Source: Salinivirgaceae bacterium (GTDB lineage Bacteria > Bacteroidota > Bacteroidia > Bacteroidales > SZUA-534). Taken from it: 64,000 nucleotides of DNA. The DNA lies in NCBI GenBank assembly GCA_017645945.1, contig JAGCNL010000015.1, positions 1 through 64,000 on the forward strand. The letters run 5' to 3'. The position numbers were made by a program, and so were the translations under genes. Of the stretch, positions 52,873 to 60,292 are shown in pieces (within the stretch, counting starts at the first letter, position 1; each line of letters starts with the position of its first letter). Below the pieces are notes generated by a model. That model did no database searches and was not told where the DNA came from. It saw only the letters and a list, made by a program, of their open reading frames with translations.

Positions 52873-53628
52873 TTATTTTTCAGTTGCAGATGCTTGTGGT
52901 TTGAACGCAAACACCGATATCAGCACGTAGAGTAGGATGATGGCCGGAATGGCGGCAAAATGCAGCACGATAATCAGTATCAGGCTGAGCAGTAAGAAAA
53001 TATAACGTATTTTGTTGCTGCCGAAATCCCACGTTTTGAATTTGAGCGAGAAAAGCGGCAACTCGCAAACCAACAAAAACGACATAATCAGCGTCAGCGG
53101 TATAAGTATTTGTGGTACAATAACATGCTGTGCGATATAGCTGTCAGCGTTGTATGTCAGGATGAATGGCAGCGATGCCCAAACCATGGCGTTGGCAGGA
53201 GTGGGTAGTCCGATAAATTTGTCGGTTTGGCGCTCGTCGAGGTTGAATTTTGCAAGACGCAGAGCCGAAAAAGCGGCCATCAGGAATGGTAGGAGGCAGA
53301 TTACCATTGTGCCCAACGACAATTCTGTGAATCCGACGCCATTCGGGTTAAGTTGCTGACTGACAATTACAAATGCGATTGCCGACGGAGCCACACCAAA
53401 GCTGATGTCATCGGCAAGCGAGTCGAGTTCCTTGCCAATGGCCGAACTGACTTTGAGCAGACGGGCGGCCATGCCGTCGAAGAAATCGAATACTGCGGCA
53501 ATCAGAATGAAAAGCCCAGCAAGCGTCAAACTGCCTGTAAATGCGAAAGTTATGGAAAGACATCCCGAAAGAGCGTTCATCAGCGTGATGGTGTTCGGAA
53601 TGCATGAAACGACTTTGTTTTGTGCCAT
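52873..53628 (-). CDS. pssA: CDP-diacylglycerol-serine O-phosphatidyltransferase
   Basis: 251 residues with about seven membrane helices. It makes phosphatidylserine, the precursor of phosphatidylethanolamine. The CDP-alcohol phosphotransferase signature is complete: 'FDFFDGMAARLLKVSSAIGK' continuing to 'ELDSLADD' (DG-x2-AR-x8-G-x3-D-x3-D). A -7 element lies 25 bases upstream. Its stop codon is 4 bases from the convergent kinase gene. Confidence 0.95.
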   Translation of the reverse strand: MAQNKVVSCIPNTITLMNALSGCLSITFAFTGSLTLAGLFILIAAVFDFFDGMAARLLKVSSAIGKELDSLADDISFGVAPSAIAFVIVSQQLNPNGVGFTELSLGTMVICLLPFLMAAFSALRLAKFNLDERQTDKFIGLPTPANAMVWASLPFILTYNADSYIAQHVIVPQILIPLTLIMSFLLVCELPLFSLKFKTWDFGSNKIRYIFLLLSLILIIVLHFAAIPAIILLYVLISVFAFKPQASATEK

Positions 53629-53652
53629 TGTTCAGCGGTTTAAAAACATTTG

Positions 53653-53660
53653 CAAATGTA
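53653..53660 (-). promoter_or_regulatory. -7 element of pssA
   Basis: Minus strand TACATTTG, 25 bases upstream of the ATG. Confidence 0.5.
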
Positions 53661-53826
53661 GCACAAATTTTATTGAGTGTTAGGTTTTGGGGGCATGTTG
53701 GTCGGACCGTCGATTTAAGATGGTCGTTGTCTGAAGTGATTCTATTCACGCACTCTTTACTAATCTTCTTTTCTTCTTTTTCCATCAGATGTAAATTGAA
53801 AAACACAAGAAAATGAAAACAATATA

Positions 53827-53855
53827 TTGTTAGGAAATAATATTTTATATATTTG
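53827..53855 (+). promoter_or_regulatory. Promoter of the abiF RNA/toxin unit
   Basis: TTG at 53827-53829, an 18-base spacer and TATATTTG at 53848-53855, an excellent Bacteroidota promoter. Transcription would start near 53861, before the structured RNA rather than before the coding region. Confidence 0.7.
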
Positions 53856-53860
53856 TCGCG

Positions 53861-53958
53861 ACATTAGTCGGTGCATGTATATTTATCCAAGGTATATGGG
53901 CACGTTAAAATGGAATTGAAAGAGGGAATATTTCTGAAGGTATTCCCTCGATTTTTTT
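53861..53958 (+). ncRNA. Candidate abiF-type small RNA upstream of the Abi_2 gene
   Basis: About 98 nt between its own promoter and the abiF ATG. Helix 1 pairs GTGCATGTATA (53871-53881) with TATATGGGCAC (53893-53903), eleven positions with one mismatch and two G-U pairs, closed by an 11-base loop. A single-stranded purine-rich linker follows, then a perfect 9-bp terminator stem GAGGGAATA / TATTCCCTC (53922-53949) and a run of T. The gene starts 7 bases after the T-run. A conserved RNA motif named abiF is known upstream of Abi_2 genes; identity to it is inferred from position and shape, not from a search. Confidence 0.65.
53922..53958 (+). terminator. Intrinsic terminator between the small RNA and abiF
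   Basis: 9-bp perfect stem with a 10-base loop, then GATTTTTTTA. Coding transcripts of abiF must read through it, which would keep RNA in excess over toxin message. Confidence 0.85.
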
Positions 53959-53965
53959 AGAATCT

Positions 53966-54868
53966 ATGGAAATCAAATTAGCAACAACAACCGACGAACA
54001 AATTGCGAAACTGAAAGAACGCGGAATGATAATAGCCAATGAACAATTGGCAAAGGATGTTTTGTTGGATATTGGTTATTATAGTTTGGGATTTTTCTGG
54101 TTTCCTTTAGAACAACGTTATCCTAATAAAGATGACAGAGACCATAGATTCAAGAACAATGCAAAATTCGAGACAAGCGTCCGCCTTTATCATTTTGATA
54201 AGAAATTAAGGAATATCTTATCAGAATACCTGCAAGACATTGAGGTAAATGTTAGAACAAAAGTTATTTACCACATATCTAACCGTTATAAACAAAATCC
54301 CATCTGGTTTGCTGACAATAGAATTGTAATGTCGCAATTCATTTCAGAATTTGACCAGAAATACTCAAGGGAAGTTGCAAATAATGAAGTGATTATGCGG
54401 CATCACAAAAAGCATATAAGTGACAAATATGCACCTGCGTGGAAAACTTTGGAGTATTTGTCGTTTGGCGATTTGGTTCGTTTAATACGGAACTTAAAAA
54501 GCGATGAAGACATAAAAATCATTTACAACTGTTATGGTCTCTACGACGACAAAACATTCTCAAATCACATTGAAGTTATCAGACAGTTGCGAAACATCTG
54601 TGCTCACGGGCATCCTTTGTTTGATATGAAACTCTGTAAATCAATAAGGGCAGGAAAATTCCGCAACCATTTGAAGGGAAAAGATGTGTATTCAAACATA
54701 CAAGGAGTATTTCTTGTTATGCAATATTTCCTTTATTATTTGTCGGAAAAAAGAGGCAATGAATTTAGAGACAGTCTGATTGACTTTTTCAACAGTTCCA
54801 TTACGGATGACATTCGCCCAATGGTTGGCTATATGAGTGAGACACCATGGCTAATGGGAAAATTATAA
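53966..54868 (+). CDS. abiF: Abi_2 (AbiD/AbiF-like) HEPN protein, candidate RNA-controlled toxin
   Basis: 300 residues. The fold matches Abi_2: 'LKERGMIIANEQLAKDVLLD' and 'IGYYSLGFFWFPL' near the start, 'LRNILSEYLQDIEVNVRTKV' and 'YAPAWKTLEYLSFGDLVRLI' in the middle, and the HEPN nuclease motif R209-N-x3-H214 in 'RQLRNICAHGHPLFDMKL'. Proteins of this family abort phage infection, and HEPN domains usually cut RNA. There is no Shine-Dalgarno. It is AT-rich compared with pssA. The upstream promoter, structured RNA and terminator suggest an RNA antitoxin with a protein toxin. No partner protein gene is adjacent. Confidence 0.88.
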   Translation: MEIKLATTTDEQIAKLKERGMIIANEQLAKDVLLDIGYYSLGFFWFPLEQRYPNKDDRDHRFKNNAKFETSVRLYHFDKKLRNILSEYLQDIEVNVRTKVIYHISNRYKQNPIWFADNRIVMSQFISEFDQKYSREVANNEVIMRHHKKHISDKYAPAWKTLEYLSFGDLVRLIRNLKSDEDIKIIYNCYGLYDDKTFSNHIEVIRQLRNICAHGHPLFDMKLCKSIRAGKFRNHLKGKDVYSNIQGVFLVMQYFLYYLSEKRGNEFRDSLIDFFNSSITDDIRPMVGYMSETPWLMGKL

Positions 54869-54979
54869 ATACATTTTTTTCTATAAAGTTGTTGGACAAG
54901 CCTCATGGAGTATTTTGTCTGACCTTCCTACACTAATCTTCATTTGCCTTTTTCTTTTTGATTTTTGAGCGGCGCGTGC

Positions 54980-56578
54980 TTACGCCAATTTAGTCTTCAG
55001 TTTTGTGCGGCGGGTGCGGACAGTTACTGGGGAGATATTTAGAATTTCAGCCACATCTTCGTCTTTTTTGGAAAAAGCCTCGTCAACCATGACAAAGATT
55101 TTCTCGTCGATGGAAAGATTCCTATAGTGATTGAAAACATTCTTCACCCTATTTGCATCGTTGTACATGCTGTAGAATATGCAGTGAACCCAAAAATCTT
55201 TATCGTTTGCAATGCATTCGTTGTTCTCGATTTTGTGATAAATATTCTGCCCAATTTCCAGCACTTCAGCAATATATTTCTTGGTGTTGGTGTATTCTTG
55301 ATTATCAGACAATTCGTTAAGCTTTGAATTTTCCGATTCCAAATTCTTTATGTGCAACTCATGGTCGGTGATTGTACGTTTGGCTTCGCACAAATCGTTA
55401 AACAATTGCAAGTTGCTGTTTTCCCATTCCAGTTCTTTTTGAATGGTCATTTGCTTTTCGTGTTTGCGCCTTAAGTGAAGAATAACACAGATGGCACACA
55501 AAACCACAATGGCAGAAATGCAGATACTTACATTTCTGGTATATACAATTTGTTGTTTCTCAAAATCGAACTTTCGCTGCATCTCCAATAAGAATTTGTT
55601 TCGGTCTTCAACCAAAATCTCTTCATAAGTGCTAATGATTTTATCTGAAACGCTTTTCAAATCCTCTATGTCGTTGCTATCGTAGTGTTTTTGTGCAAGT
55701 TCCGCATAGATTGCAATTTTTTCTTTATTCCACGTCAACATAAGAGCCGAATCACAATAAAGATTTGCTGTTGCGCAATCGTTTTTGGTAAAAAAGATTT
55801 TCATTAAATTATAGTAGGCCGATGACATTTTTTTATGCTTTAATGCGATAACAAAATATCTCTGGGCAGAATCAATATTTGTCCCCATAAAACTCTCACC
55901 TAATAAACTATAGACAAAAGCTTTGTCATTGTCATTAATGAATTTGACAAGTTTGGTGCACTCATTAATGCAATAATCAGAACTGTCTGGCATTTCCATT
56001 CTATGGTAAACGGTTGAAAGTCTTAATAATCCGTAGGCAATATCTCTGTCGTTTTTAAGTTTTTTCGCATAGTAATACTCCTTTTTGGCATATTTTAACG
56101 ATTCTTCATAATTTCTCAATATGCCATTAGAATATGAAAGTGCCGAACATATTTTGTTTTTAAGGTTGTTGTCGGAGGTTTCTTCCGATAGCTTTTCGGC
56201 TTCTTTAAGCAACAGAACTGTTTCTTGTGTCAGCATATTGTGGTCTACATCTATCATTGCCTTATAGTAATAGGCGGTTGCTAATTTCTGCGCGTTGTAA
56301 TGTTTTTGGTAGTAGTCGATGCTGAAATCTATATCCTTGAAATCATATTTGGTAGCGTGAAGCATATAATCTGTCTGGGTTTTCAGAATGTTGTAATAGG
56401 CGCTGTCTGCTTCTGTCTCGGGTGTTATTCCTCTTAACAATGATTTTGCCGAATCGGGGAAATTGGCGAATAAGACGGAATCAACGTGTTCGAGTTGACG
56501 GTATGTGTTGCTTTTTGGGGAACAAGCAACAATAAAAACCATTGAAAACAATACTACAATCAGACCGTTTTTCTTCAT
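54980..56578 (-). CDS. Membrane-spanning TPR regulator with LuxR-like HTH
   Basis: 532 residues. It starts with a lipoprotein-type signal ending 'MVFIVAC' (Cys19), followed by TPR-like helices (~25-330), one transmembrane helix (~344-366, 'NVSICISAIVVLCAICVILH'), a coiled coil (~370-440) and a C-terminal helix-turn-helix ('EDVAEILNISPVTVRTRRTK'). The sensing part would face the periplasm and the DNA-binding part the cytoplasm, making a one-component transmembrane regulator. It is divergent from the DUF3244-like/C10 protease cluster, and paired palindromes lie in the intervening region; it is the natural candidate for binding them. Signal unknown. Confidence 0.75.
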   Translation of the reverse strand: MKKNGLIVVLFSMVFIVACSPKSNTYRQLEHVDSVLFANFPDSAKSLLRGITPETEADSAYYNILKTQTDYMLHATKYDFKDIDFSIDYYQKHYNAQKLATAYYYKAMIDVDHNMLTQETVLLLKEAEKLSEETSDNNLKNKICSALSYSNGILRNYEESLKYAKKEYYYAKKLKNDRDIAYGLLRLSTVYHRMEMPDSSDYCINECTKLVKFINDNDKAFVYSLLGESFMGTNIDSAQRYFVIALKHKKMSSAYYNLMKIFFTKNDCATANLYCDSALMLTWNKEKIAIYAELAQKHYDSNDIEDLKSVSDKIISTYEEILVEDRNKFLLEMQRKFDFEKQQIVYTRNVSICISAIVVLCAICVILHLRRKHEKQMTIQKELEWENSNLQLFNDLCEAKRTITDHELHIKNLESENSKLNELSDNQEYTNTKKYIAEVLEIGQNIYHKIENNECIANDKDFWVHCIFYSMYNDANRVKNVFNHYRNLSIDEKIFVMVDEAFSKKDEDVAEILNISPVTVRTRRTKLKTKLA

Positions 56579-56596
56579 ATCAATATCTCTTTTTTA

Positions 56597-56604
56597 CAAA
56601 ATTA
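56597..56604 (-). promoter_or_regulatory. -7 element of the TPR/HTH regulator gene
   Basis: Minus strand TAATTTTG, 18 bases upstream of the ATG, with TTTG (56621-56624) 16 bases further as a possible -33 box. Confidence 0.45.
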
Positions 56605-56700
56605 GTTTTTTTCGGCGGTACAAACAGGCGTTTTTGTCCTAAAAATGTGCATATAACAGCTCTTTTTGGTGTAGAAAGCCCAAACGACCACACTGTTGCA

Positions 56701-56732
56701 ATTATTGATATATTTATCTGTGTATCAATAAT
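56701..56732. promoter_or_regulatory. Dyad ATTATTGATA-N12-TATCAATAAT
   Basis: Perfect 10-base arms in the region between the regulator and the protease cluster. It may be an operator for the regulator gene or a hairpin; no partner is known. Confidence 0.4.
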
Positions 56733-56796
56733 TTGCCCCCCCCTATTTTCTATGATTTTGTTTGTTAGGCTTTGTTGTGTTTTGGCCTTCGAAAAG

Positions 56797-56855
56797 TTGT
56801 TCCCAATGGGAACAAAGTTGATAATCAAACAAATAAGGTGTTCCCGTCGGGAACA
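56797..56855. promoter_or_regulatory. Paired operator palindromes, copy A
   Basis: Site 1, TTGTTCCC-AAT-GGGAACAA (56797-56815), and site 2, TGTTCCC-GTC-GGGAACA (56839-56855), have centres 41 bp apart. Site 2 is centred ~45 bp before the end of the -7 element of the downstream gene, a position typical of activator binding. The same array, with the same spacing, recurs at 60234-60292. Confidence 0.75.
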
Positions 56856-56884
56856 ACCTATTGCAAGCCCGATAGTGCCCCCTA

Positions 56885-56892
56885 TAATTTTG
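56885..56892 (+). promoter_or_regulatory. -7 element of the DUF3244-like/C10 protease cluster
   Basis: TAATTTTG with TTG at 56861-56863 (21-base spacer). The predicted leader is ~23 nt before the ATG at 56921. Confidence 0.55.
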
Positions 56893-56920
56893 ACACAGCT
56901 AAACAAAAATTTCTTGAGAT

Positions 56921-57307
56921 ATGAAAAAAGTATTTTTTATGGCTGTATTGTTTGCAGTATCGGGTATGATGGCAGAAGTTTCTGCACAAACAACAGAAAG
57001 TGGGACGTCGGGTGGTAGTAATAATGATGACAATACATTTCACATGCCGCACAAATGCCCCAAACCAAATCAGACACCACAAGTCTCCTATAACACCGCA
57101 TCAACAGTATTAAACGTGTTGTTCCCTGGCAACAGCCAAGGTGGCAAAGTTGAAATATACCGCAATGGTGCGAAGGTGGTTAACGCTGCGGTTCCAGCAG
57201 GAGCAAGTCTTAACTATATGTTGCGCAATTATGGCAAAGGTGAGTTTAAAATTATTGTCAGACAAGGGAATACGGTGGTTTTCAGCAAACAAGTTACAGT
57301 GAAATGA
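56921..57307 (+). CDS. Small secreted Ig-like (DUF3244-like) protein
   Basis: 128 residues: signal peptide (cleavage near 'EVSAQ'), a Gly/Ser/Asn-rich linker with 'HMPHKCPKPNQTPQ', and a C-terminal beta-sandwich of ~75 residues ('TVLNVLFPGNSQGGKVEIYR' to 'NTVVFSKQVTVK') similar to DUF3244 modules. It is the first gene of a probable operon with the C10 protease 32 bases downstream. A damaged copy with the same control region exists at 60354-60630. The function is unknown; a role as substrate, inhibitor or signal linked to the protease is possible. Confidence 0.7.
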   Translation: MKKVFFMAVLFAVSGMMAEVSAQTTESGTSGGSNNDDNTFHMPHKCPKPNQTPQVSYNTASTVLNVLFPGNSQGGKVEIYRNGAKVVNAAVPAGASLNYMLRNYGKGEFKIIVRQGNTVVFSKQVTVK

Positions 57308-57339
57308 ATATGTTCTTTAAATAACTAAAAACTCTAATT

Positions 57340-58659
57340 ATGGTTAAACTAAAATTATGTGAAAGATTTTCAAGGAATTTCTTTTTCAAAGCCAGCGGTT
57401 TGGCTCTAATAACCGCAATAACAATGTTCTCGTGCAACGACGAAAGCCCTATTGTCGAGAATAATGAAACGAATGATTATTTGTTGGATGAGTATGCGTT
57501 TTTCGACCCGTCTGATACACTAAACATCACAGTATGTGAAGCAGAAGACATTGCAACTGCATTTATGGATGAACTGGGTGGAATTGACAATACGTTCAAA
57601 TCCAAAGGTTTACGTTATAGTTGCCGCAAAACGACAGTGATACCTGACGAAAACAGAGAACCTGCTCTTTATGCAATTAACCTTGACCCTGACGGATTCT
57701 GTATTGTTGCAGCCACAAAAAAAACAGAAAGCATTCTCGCTTATTGCGATCAGGGGAAATTCGATTTTAATAATTTGCCAGAAGGCTTGGCTGAATGGAT
57801 GATAGAAAAGATAGAAATTATACAGGAGACTAGAGGTGAAGCGTCAATTTCAACATTCAACCCCAATATACCGCCCAAAGATAGTGGAATGTTGCCCAAT
57901 GGAAAGAGGGAGGCTGATGATCAATATATTATTGATACATACGGACCTCTGCTAAAAACCGAATGGGACCAATTTTCTCCATATAATATTATGTGTCCAA
58001 GTTGTGGAATAAATGACAATTGTGCTGCAGGCTGTGTGGCTATTGCTGCCGCTCAAGTTATACGATATTGGGAACCTTGTGTAACATATAATTCTCACAC
58101 ATATTTATGGAAAGATATGCCAAATACAACTAAAAACTATAACATAGATAATTTCATCAGACAAGACAAGGGGGTTGTTTCTATGGCTTGGCTCATTAAT
58201 GATGTTGGAGTTGCTGTTGATATGGATTATGGCTGTGATAAATCAAGTGCGAAATCAGAGAAAATACCTAACGTATTGAAACAATATTTTGCGTTCAACG
58301 ATGACTGTATCTGCGAAGAACTATCAAATAGCAAGGCGGAGCCAAAATTGATAAACAATATAATGAAAAAACAACCTGTAATAATGGCAGGTTACAGAAC
58401 AAAAAAATATTTGGGATTAGTCTATCAAAACGGTCATGCTTGGGTTTGCGATGGATACAAAAAAATTACGCACAAGTATAAAAATTCAGTTGTTGAAACT
58501 TATAAATATTACCACATGAACTGGGGGTGGGGAGGAACAGATAATGGGTGGTTTACACTTGACTTAAAATATCACGAATCTGACCACAATGACAAGGGAG
58601 ATAAGGGGTATATTTACAAAAGAAAATATATAACCAATATCCGTCCAAAGGCAAATTAA
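57340..58659 (+). CDS. C10 (streptopain-like) cysteine protease with pro-domain
   Basis: 439 residues. A signal with a possible lipobox ('ITMFSC') is followed by a Spi/pro-domain-like region (~60-155) and the peptidase C10 domain (~200-435). The catalytic Cys232 lies in 'AAGCVAIAAAQVIRYW', the catalytic His366 in 'NGHAWVCDGY', and the downstream 'YYHMNWGWGGTDNGWF' is the family signature. C10 enzymes are secreted or surface proteases made as zymogens; Bacteroides relatives sit next to small inhibitor-like genes. It sits between the small Ig-like gene and a small lipoprotein in the same direction. Confidence 0.9.
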   Translation: MVKLKLCERFSRNFFFKASGLALITAITMFSCNDESPIVENNETNDYLLDEYAFFDPSDTLNITVCEAEDIATAFMDELGGIDNTFKSKGLRYSCRKTTVIPDENREPALYAINLDPDGFCIVAATKKTESILAYCDQGKFDFNNLPEGLAEWMIEKIEIIQETRGEASISTFNPNIPPKDSGMLPNGKREADDQYIIDTYGPLLKTEWDQFSPYNIMCPSCGINDNCAAGCVAIAAAQVIRYWEPCVTYNSHTYLWKDMPNTTKNYNIDNFIRQDKGVVSMAWLINDVGVAVDMDYGCDKSSAKSEKIPNVLKQYFAFNDDCICEELSNSKAEPKLINNIMKKQPVIMAGYRTKKYLGLVYQNGHAWVCDGYKKITHKYKNSVVETYKYYHMNWGWGGTDNGWFTLDLKYHESDHNDKGDKGYIYKRKYITNIRPKAN

Positions 58660-58684
58660 ATGAAGGACTTAAAACGTAAAGAAA

Positions 58685-59170
58685 ATGAGAAACATATTTT
58701 TAATAGTAGCGATTATTACTACATTAATGGCTTGCAAAAAAAATGATGTCGAGCGTGAATGCATTGAAACTCAATTATGCCTTATAATACTCGACAAGGA
58801 CAGCACCGATATGCTGAATCCAGATAATCCTAATGGTTATAAATTTTGTGAAATGGGTTTATATAAAGATTTGGAATTGAAGGATAGACTCACAAATGGT
58901 TGGTATTTGGGTTCGGAAGAGTGTTGTGTTAGTAACATTAAATTTGAAAAAAAAATATACTATTTCATTCGGTTCATTGCTCCAATGGATAGCATGGAAA
59001 AGAGAGATGGAAAAGTGGTATGGTGCGCCACATCGTACTTGAAATTAAACGAAACCACTATAGACACTGTTTATACCGAAGTTGTGGAAACCGAATATTC
59101 ACAAATTCTAAAAAAGGTTTTATACAACGGCGTGGACATTTCAAGAACAAGGTTGGTAATAAAAAAATAA
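58685..59170 (+). CDS. Small lipoprotein of unknown function
   Basis: 161 residues with a lipoprotein signal ending 'TTLMAC'. The rest has several cysteines ('ECIETQLC', 'EECCVSN'), short beta-like strands and no family I recognise. It begins 25 bases after the protease gene, so it may belong to the same operon. C10 proteases are often accompanied by small beta-barrel inhibitors; this gene is positioned as one would be, but sequence support is lacking. Confidence 0.6.
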   Translation: MRNIFLIVAIITTLMACKKNDVERECIETQLCLIILDKDSTDMLNPDNPNGYKFCEMGLYKDLELKDRLTNGWYLGSEECCVSNIKFEKKIYYFIRFIAPMDSMEKRDGKVVWCATSYLKLNETTIDTVYTEVVETEYSQILKKVLYNGVDISRTRLVIKK

Positions 59171-59184
59171 CAACGCCAATAATA

Positions 59185-59233
59185 GCTGAAATCCGTAGGT
59201 AGTCTTTTGAGTTCGGCTCCTGCGGTTTTCAGC
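59185..59233. repeat. 15-base inverted repeat after the lipoprotein gene
   Basis: GCTGAAATCCGTAGG pairs with CCTGCGGTTTTCAGC (14 of 15 positions if one G-U pair is allowed) around a 19-base loop, 14 bases after the stop codon. No T-run follows; it may stabilise the mRNA or be the remnant of a mobile element end. Confidence 0.5.
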
Positions 59234-59287
59234 AAATGTTAAGCACATATTTTAATTTAATAGATAAATGAATTACTAACAATTAAA

Positions 59288-59296
59288 AGAGGAGGT
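59288..59296 (+). promoter_or_regulatory. Near-perfect Shine-Dalgarno of the HNH-like gene
   Basis: AGAGGAGGT lies 4 bases before the ATG at 59301 and complements the 16S rRNA tail in at least seven bases. Other genes in the window lack such a site, so the start is firm and the signal is foreign in style. Confidence 0.8.
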
Positions 59297-59300
59297 TTTT

Positions 59301-59603
59301 ATGAATTACAAAGTGCATAATTTGCGAGCAGGTGGCCGCCCTGTCCCAAATGGATATTCTTCATGGATAGATTATTGGGAAAAATCAACTGGTCTAAAAG
59401 CTACATCCTGTCACAATACGGTTTGCAATGTTTCATCTCGTAATGCCAATATGGACGGTGCTCACGTACAACGTGACACGCCTAACGATAATCGTTGGTG
59501 GATAGTTCCACTTTGTCATAGATGCAACACCCAATTTGGGGCGCATTTTACAGTATCGGGGCCATTGGTTAATGTTTTAGATCCATCTATCATTTTATGG
59601 TAA
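59301..59603 (+). CDS. Small HNH-like zinc-binding protein
   Basis: 100 residues. Two cysteine pairs (C-x4-C in 'CHNTVC' and C-x2-C in 'LCHRCN') together with 'DGAHVQRDTPNDNRWWIVPL' match a treble-clef/HNH-like arrangement, with His in 'GAHV' and His in 'CHRC' as possible active-site residues. Nuclease activity is possible but unproved; the protein could equally be a structural zinc finger. It has a strong Shine-Dalgarno unlike its neighbours and is likely acquired horizontally. An intrinsic terminator follows at 59756-59803. Confidence 0.65.
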   Translation: MNYKVHNLRAGGRPVPNGYSSWIDYWEKSTGLKATSCHNTVCNVSSRNANMDGAHVQRDTPNDNRWWIVPLCHRCNTQFGAHFTVSGPLVNVLDPSIILW

Positions 59604-59639
59604 TGCTGTTTATGCGTTAAAAGTAGCTATTTTCGTTTT

Positions 59640-59803
59640 TTCTGCGGGCAGTTTGTTTGTCGCGCTGTGTTCAGTGCCTCGCTGTGAGTTGGCGGTGACA
59701 TCAAGAGCGAGCCTCGCAAGTACGACAGCCAGTGAATGTTATCGCAGATGCTTACAAATCCGCAGATGGCCTTTTGCAAAAGAGGTTGCCTGCGGATTTT
59801 TTT
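59640..59803 (+). other. GC-rich structured stretch ending in a terminator, possible small RNA
   Basis: Within the AT-rich surroundings this segment is GC-rich and contains self-complementary pieces: GCTGT near 59665 with ACAGC near 59725, and CTCGCT near 59679 with AGCGAG near 59706. It ends with a terminator. No credible frame was found. It could be a small RNA or the 3' untranslated end of the HNH-like gene. Confidence 0.3.
59756..59803 (+). terminator. Intrinsic terminator
   Basis: Perfect 10-bp stem AAATCCGCAG / CTGCGGATTT with a 24-base loop holding an inner CTTTTGCAAAAG hairpin, followed by TTTTTTT. Confidence 0.75.
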
Positions 59804-59905
59804 GTGGATTAAAACTCTTCTTAATGTTTCATGTAACTATGCTATATGTTCACATATGTTAAAAGATTAGCGGGTGAGGTCTGTGATTGATGAAAAGGCT
59901 AAATA

Positions 59906-60055
59906 CTACCAAAGAATTCTGCAAGAAAAATCCTCCGGTTTCATGTTGCGCAGTTTCTCCATTTCGGTGCGTTTGCGCGCCTTCATATTCTTAACCGCCT
60001 CCAAAAGCTTTTCCGAAGGGTTGTTGATGATTGCTGGTTCTTTTGTATGTGACAT
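59906..60055 (-). CDS. Possible 49-residue small charged protein
   Basis: ATG at 60055 and TAG at 59906. The sequence ('NPSEKLLEAVKNMKARKRTE' then 'MEKLRNMKPEDF') forms a highly charged amphipathic helix, and its codons (GCG, CGC, CTG, GAG) fit the core genes of this genome better than the AT-rich surroundings. It may be the remnant of a short antitoxin-like protein, but no toxin gene is near. No promoter was recognised. Confidence 0.4.
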   Translation of the reverse strand: MSHTKEPAIINNPSEKLLEAVKNMKARKRTEMEKLRNMKPEDFSCRILW

Positions 60056-60233
60056 TTTCTCAAAACATTACGATTGTGTCGCACAAATTAATAACTATTA
60101 AATACAATTTCAAAATATAATTCAGTGCTGCTTGTTAATATTCAAATTTTGATTATACATAGTTATTAAATGAATGGCGTAAAATACAGCGTTTTGCACC
60201 TTCGCCACTTTATTATCCCTCATCTCAAAAACA

Positions 60234-60292
60234 TGTTCCCAACAGGAACAGTGCTGATAACCAGCCAAATGAGTTGTTCCCAGCGGGAACAA
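60234..60292. promoter_or_regulatory. Paired operator palindromes, copy B
   Basis: Site 3, TGTTCCC-AAC-AGGAACA (60234-60250, one arm base changed), and site 4, TTGTTCCC-AGC-GGGAACAA (60274-60292). Centre spacing is 41 bp, as in copy A. The flanks (AACCTATTGCAAG after the second site) are also conserved. It precedes the broken DUF3244-like copy. Confidence 0.75.

Noticed and set aside
53408..53806. 132-codon minus-strand frame overlapping the start of pssA
   Set aside because: Its C-terminal half is the shadow of pssA, the N-terminal half covers the pssA promoter, and no motif was seen.
59653..59862. 69-codon plus-strand frame after the HNH-like gene
   Set aside because: It crosses the structured segment and the terminator and has no recognisable features.
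59874..60101. 75-codon plus-strand frame
   Set aside because: The opposite strand gives a shorter frame (59906-60055) with much better codon use and a coherent helical sequence, so the plus frame is more likely its shadow.
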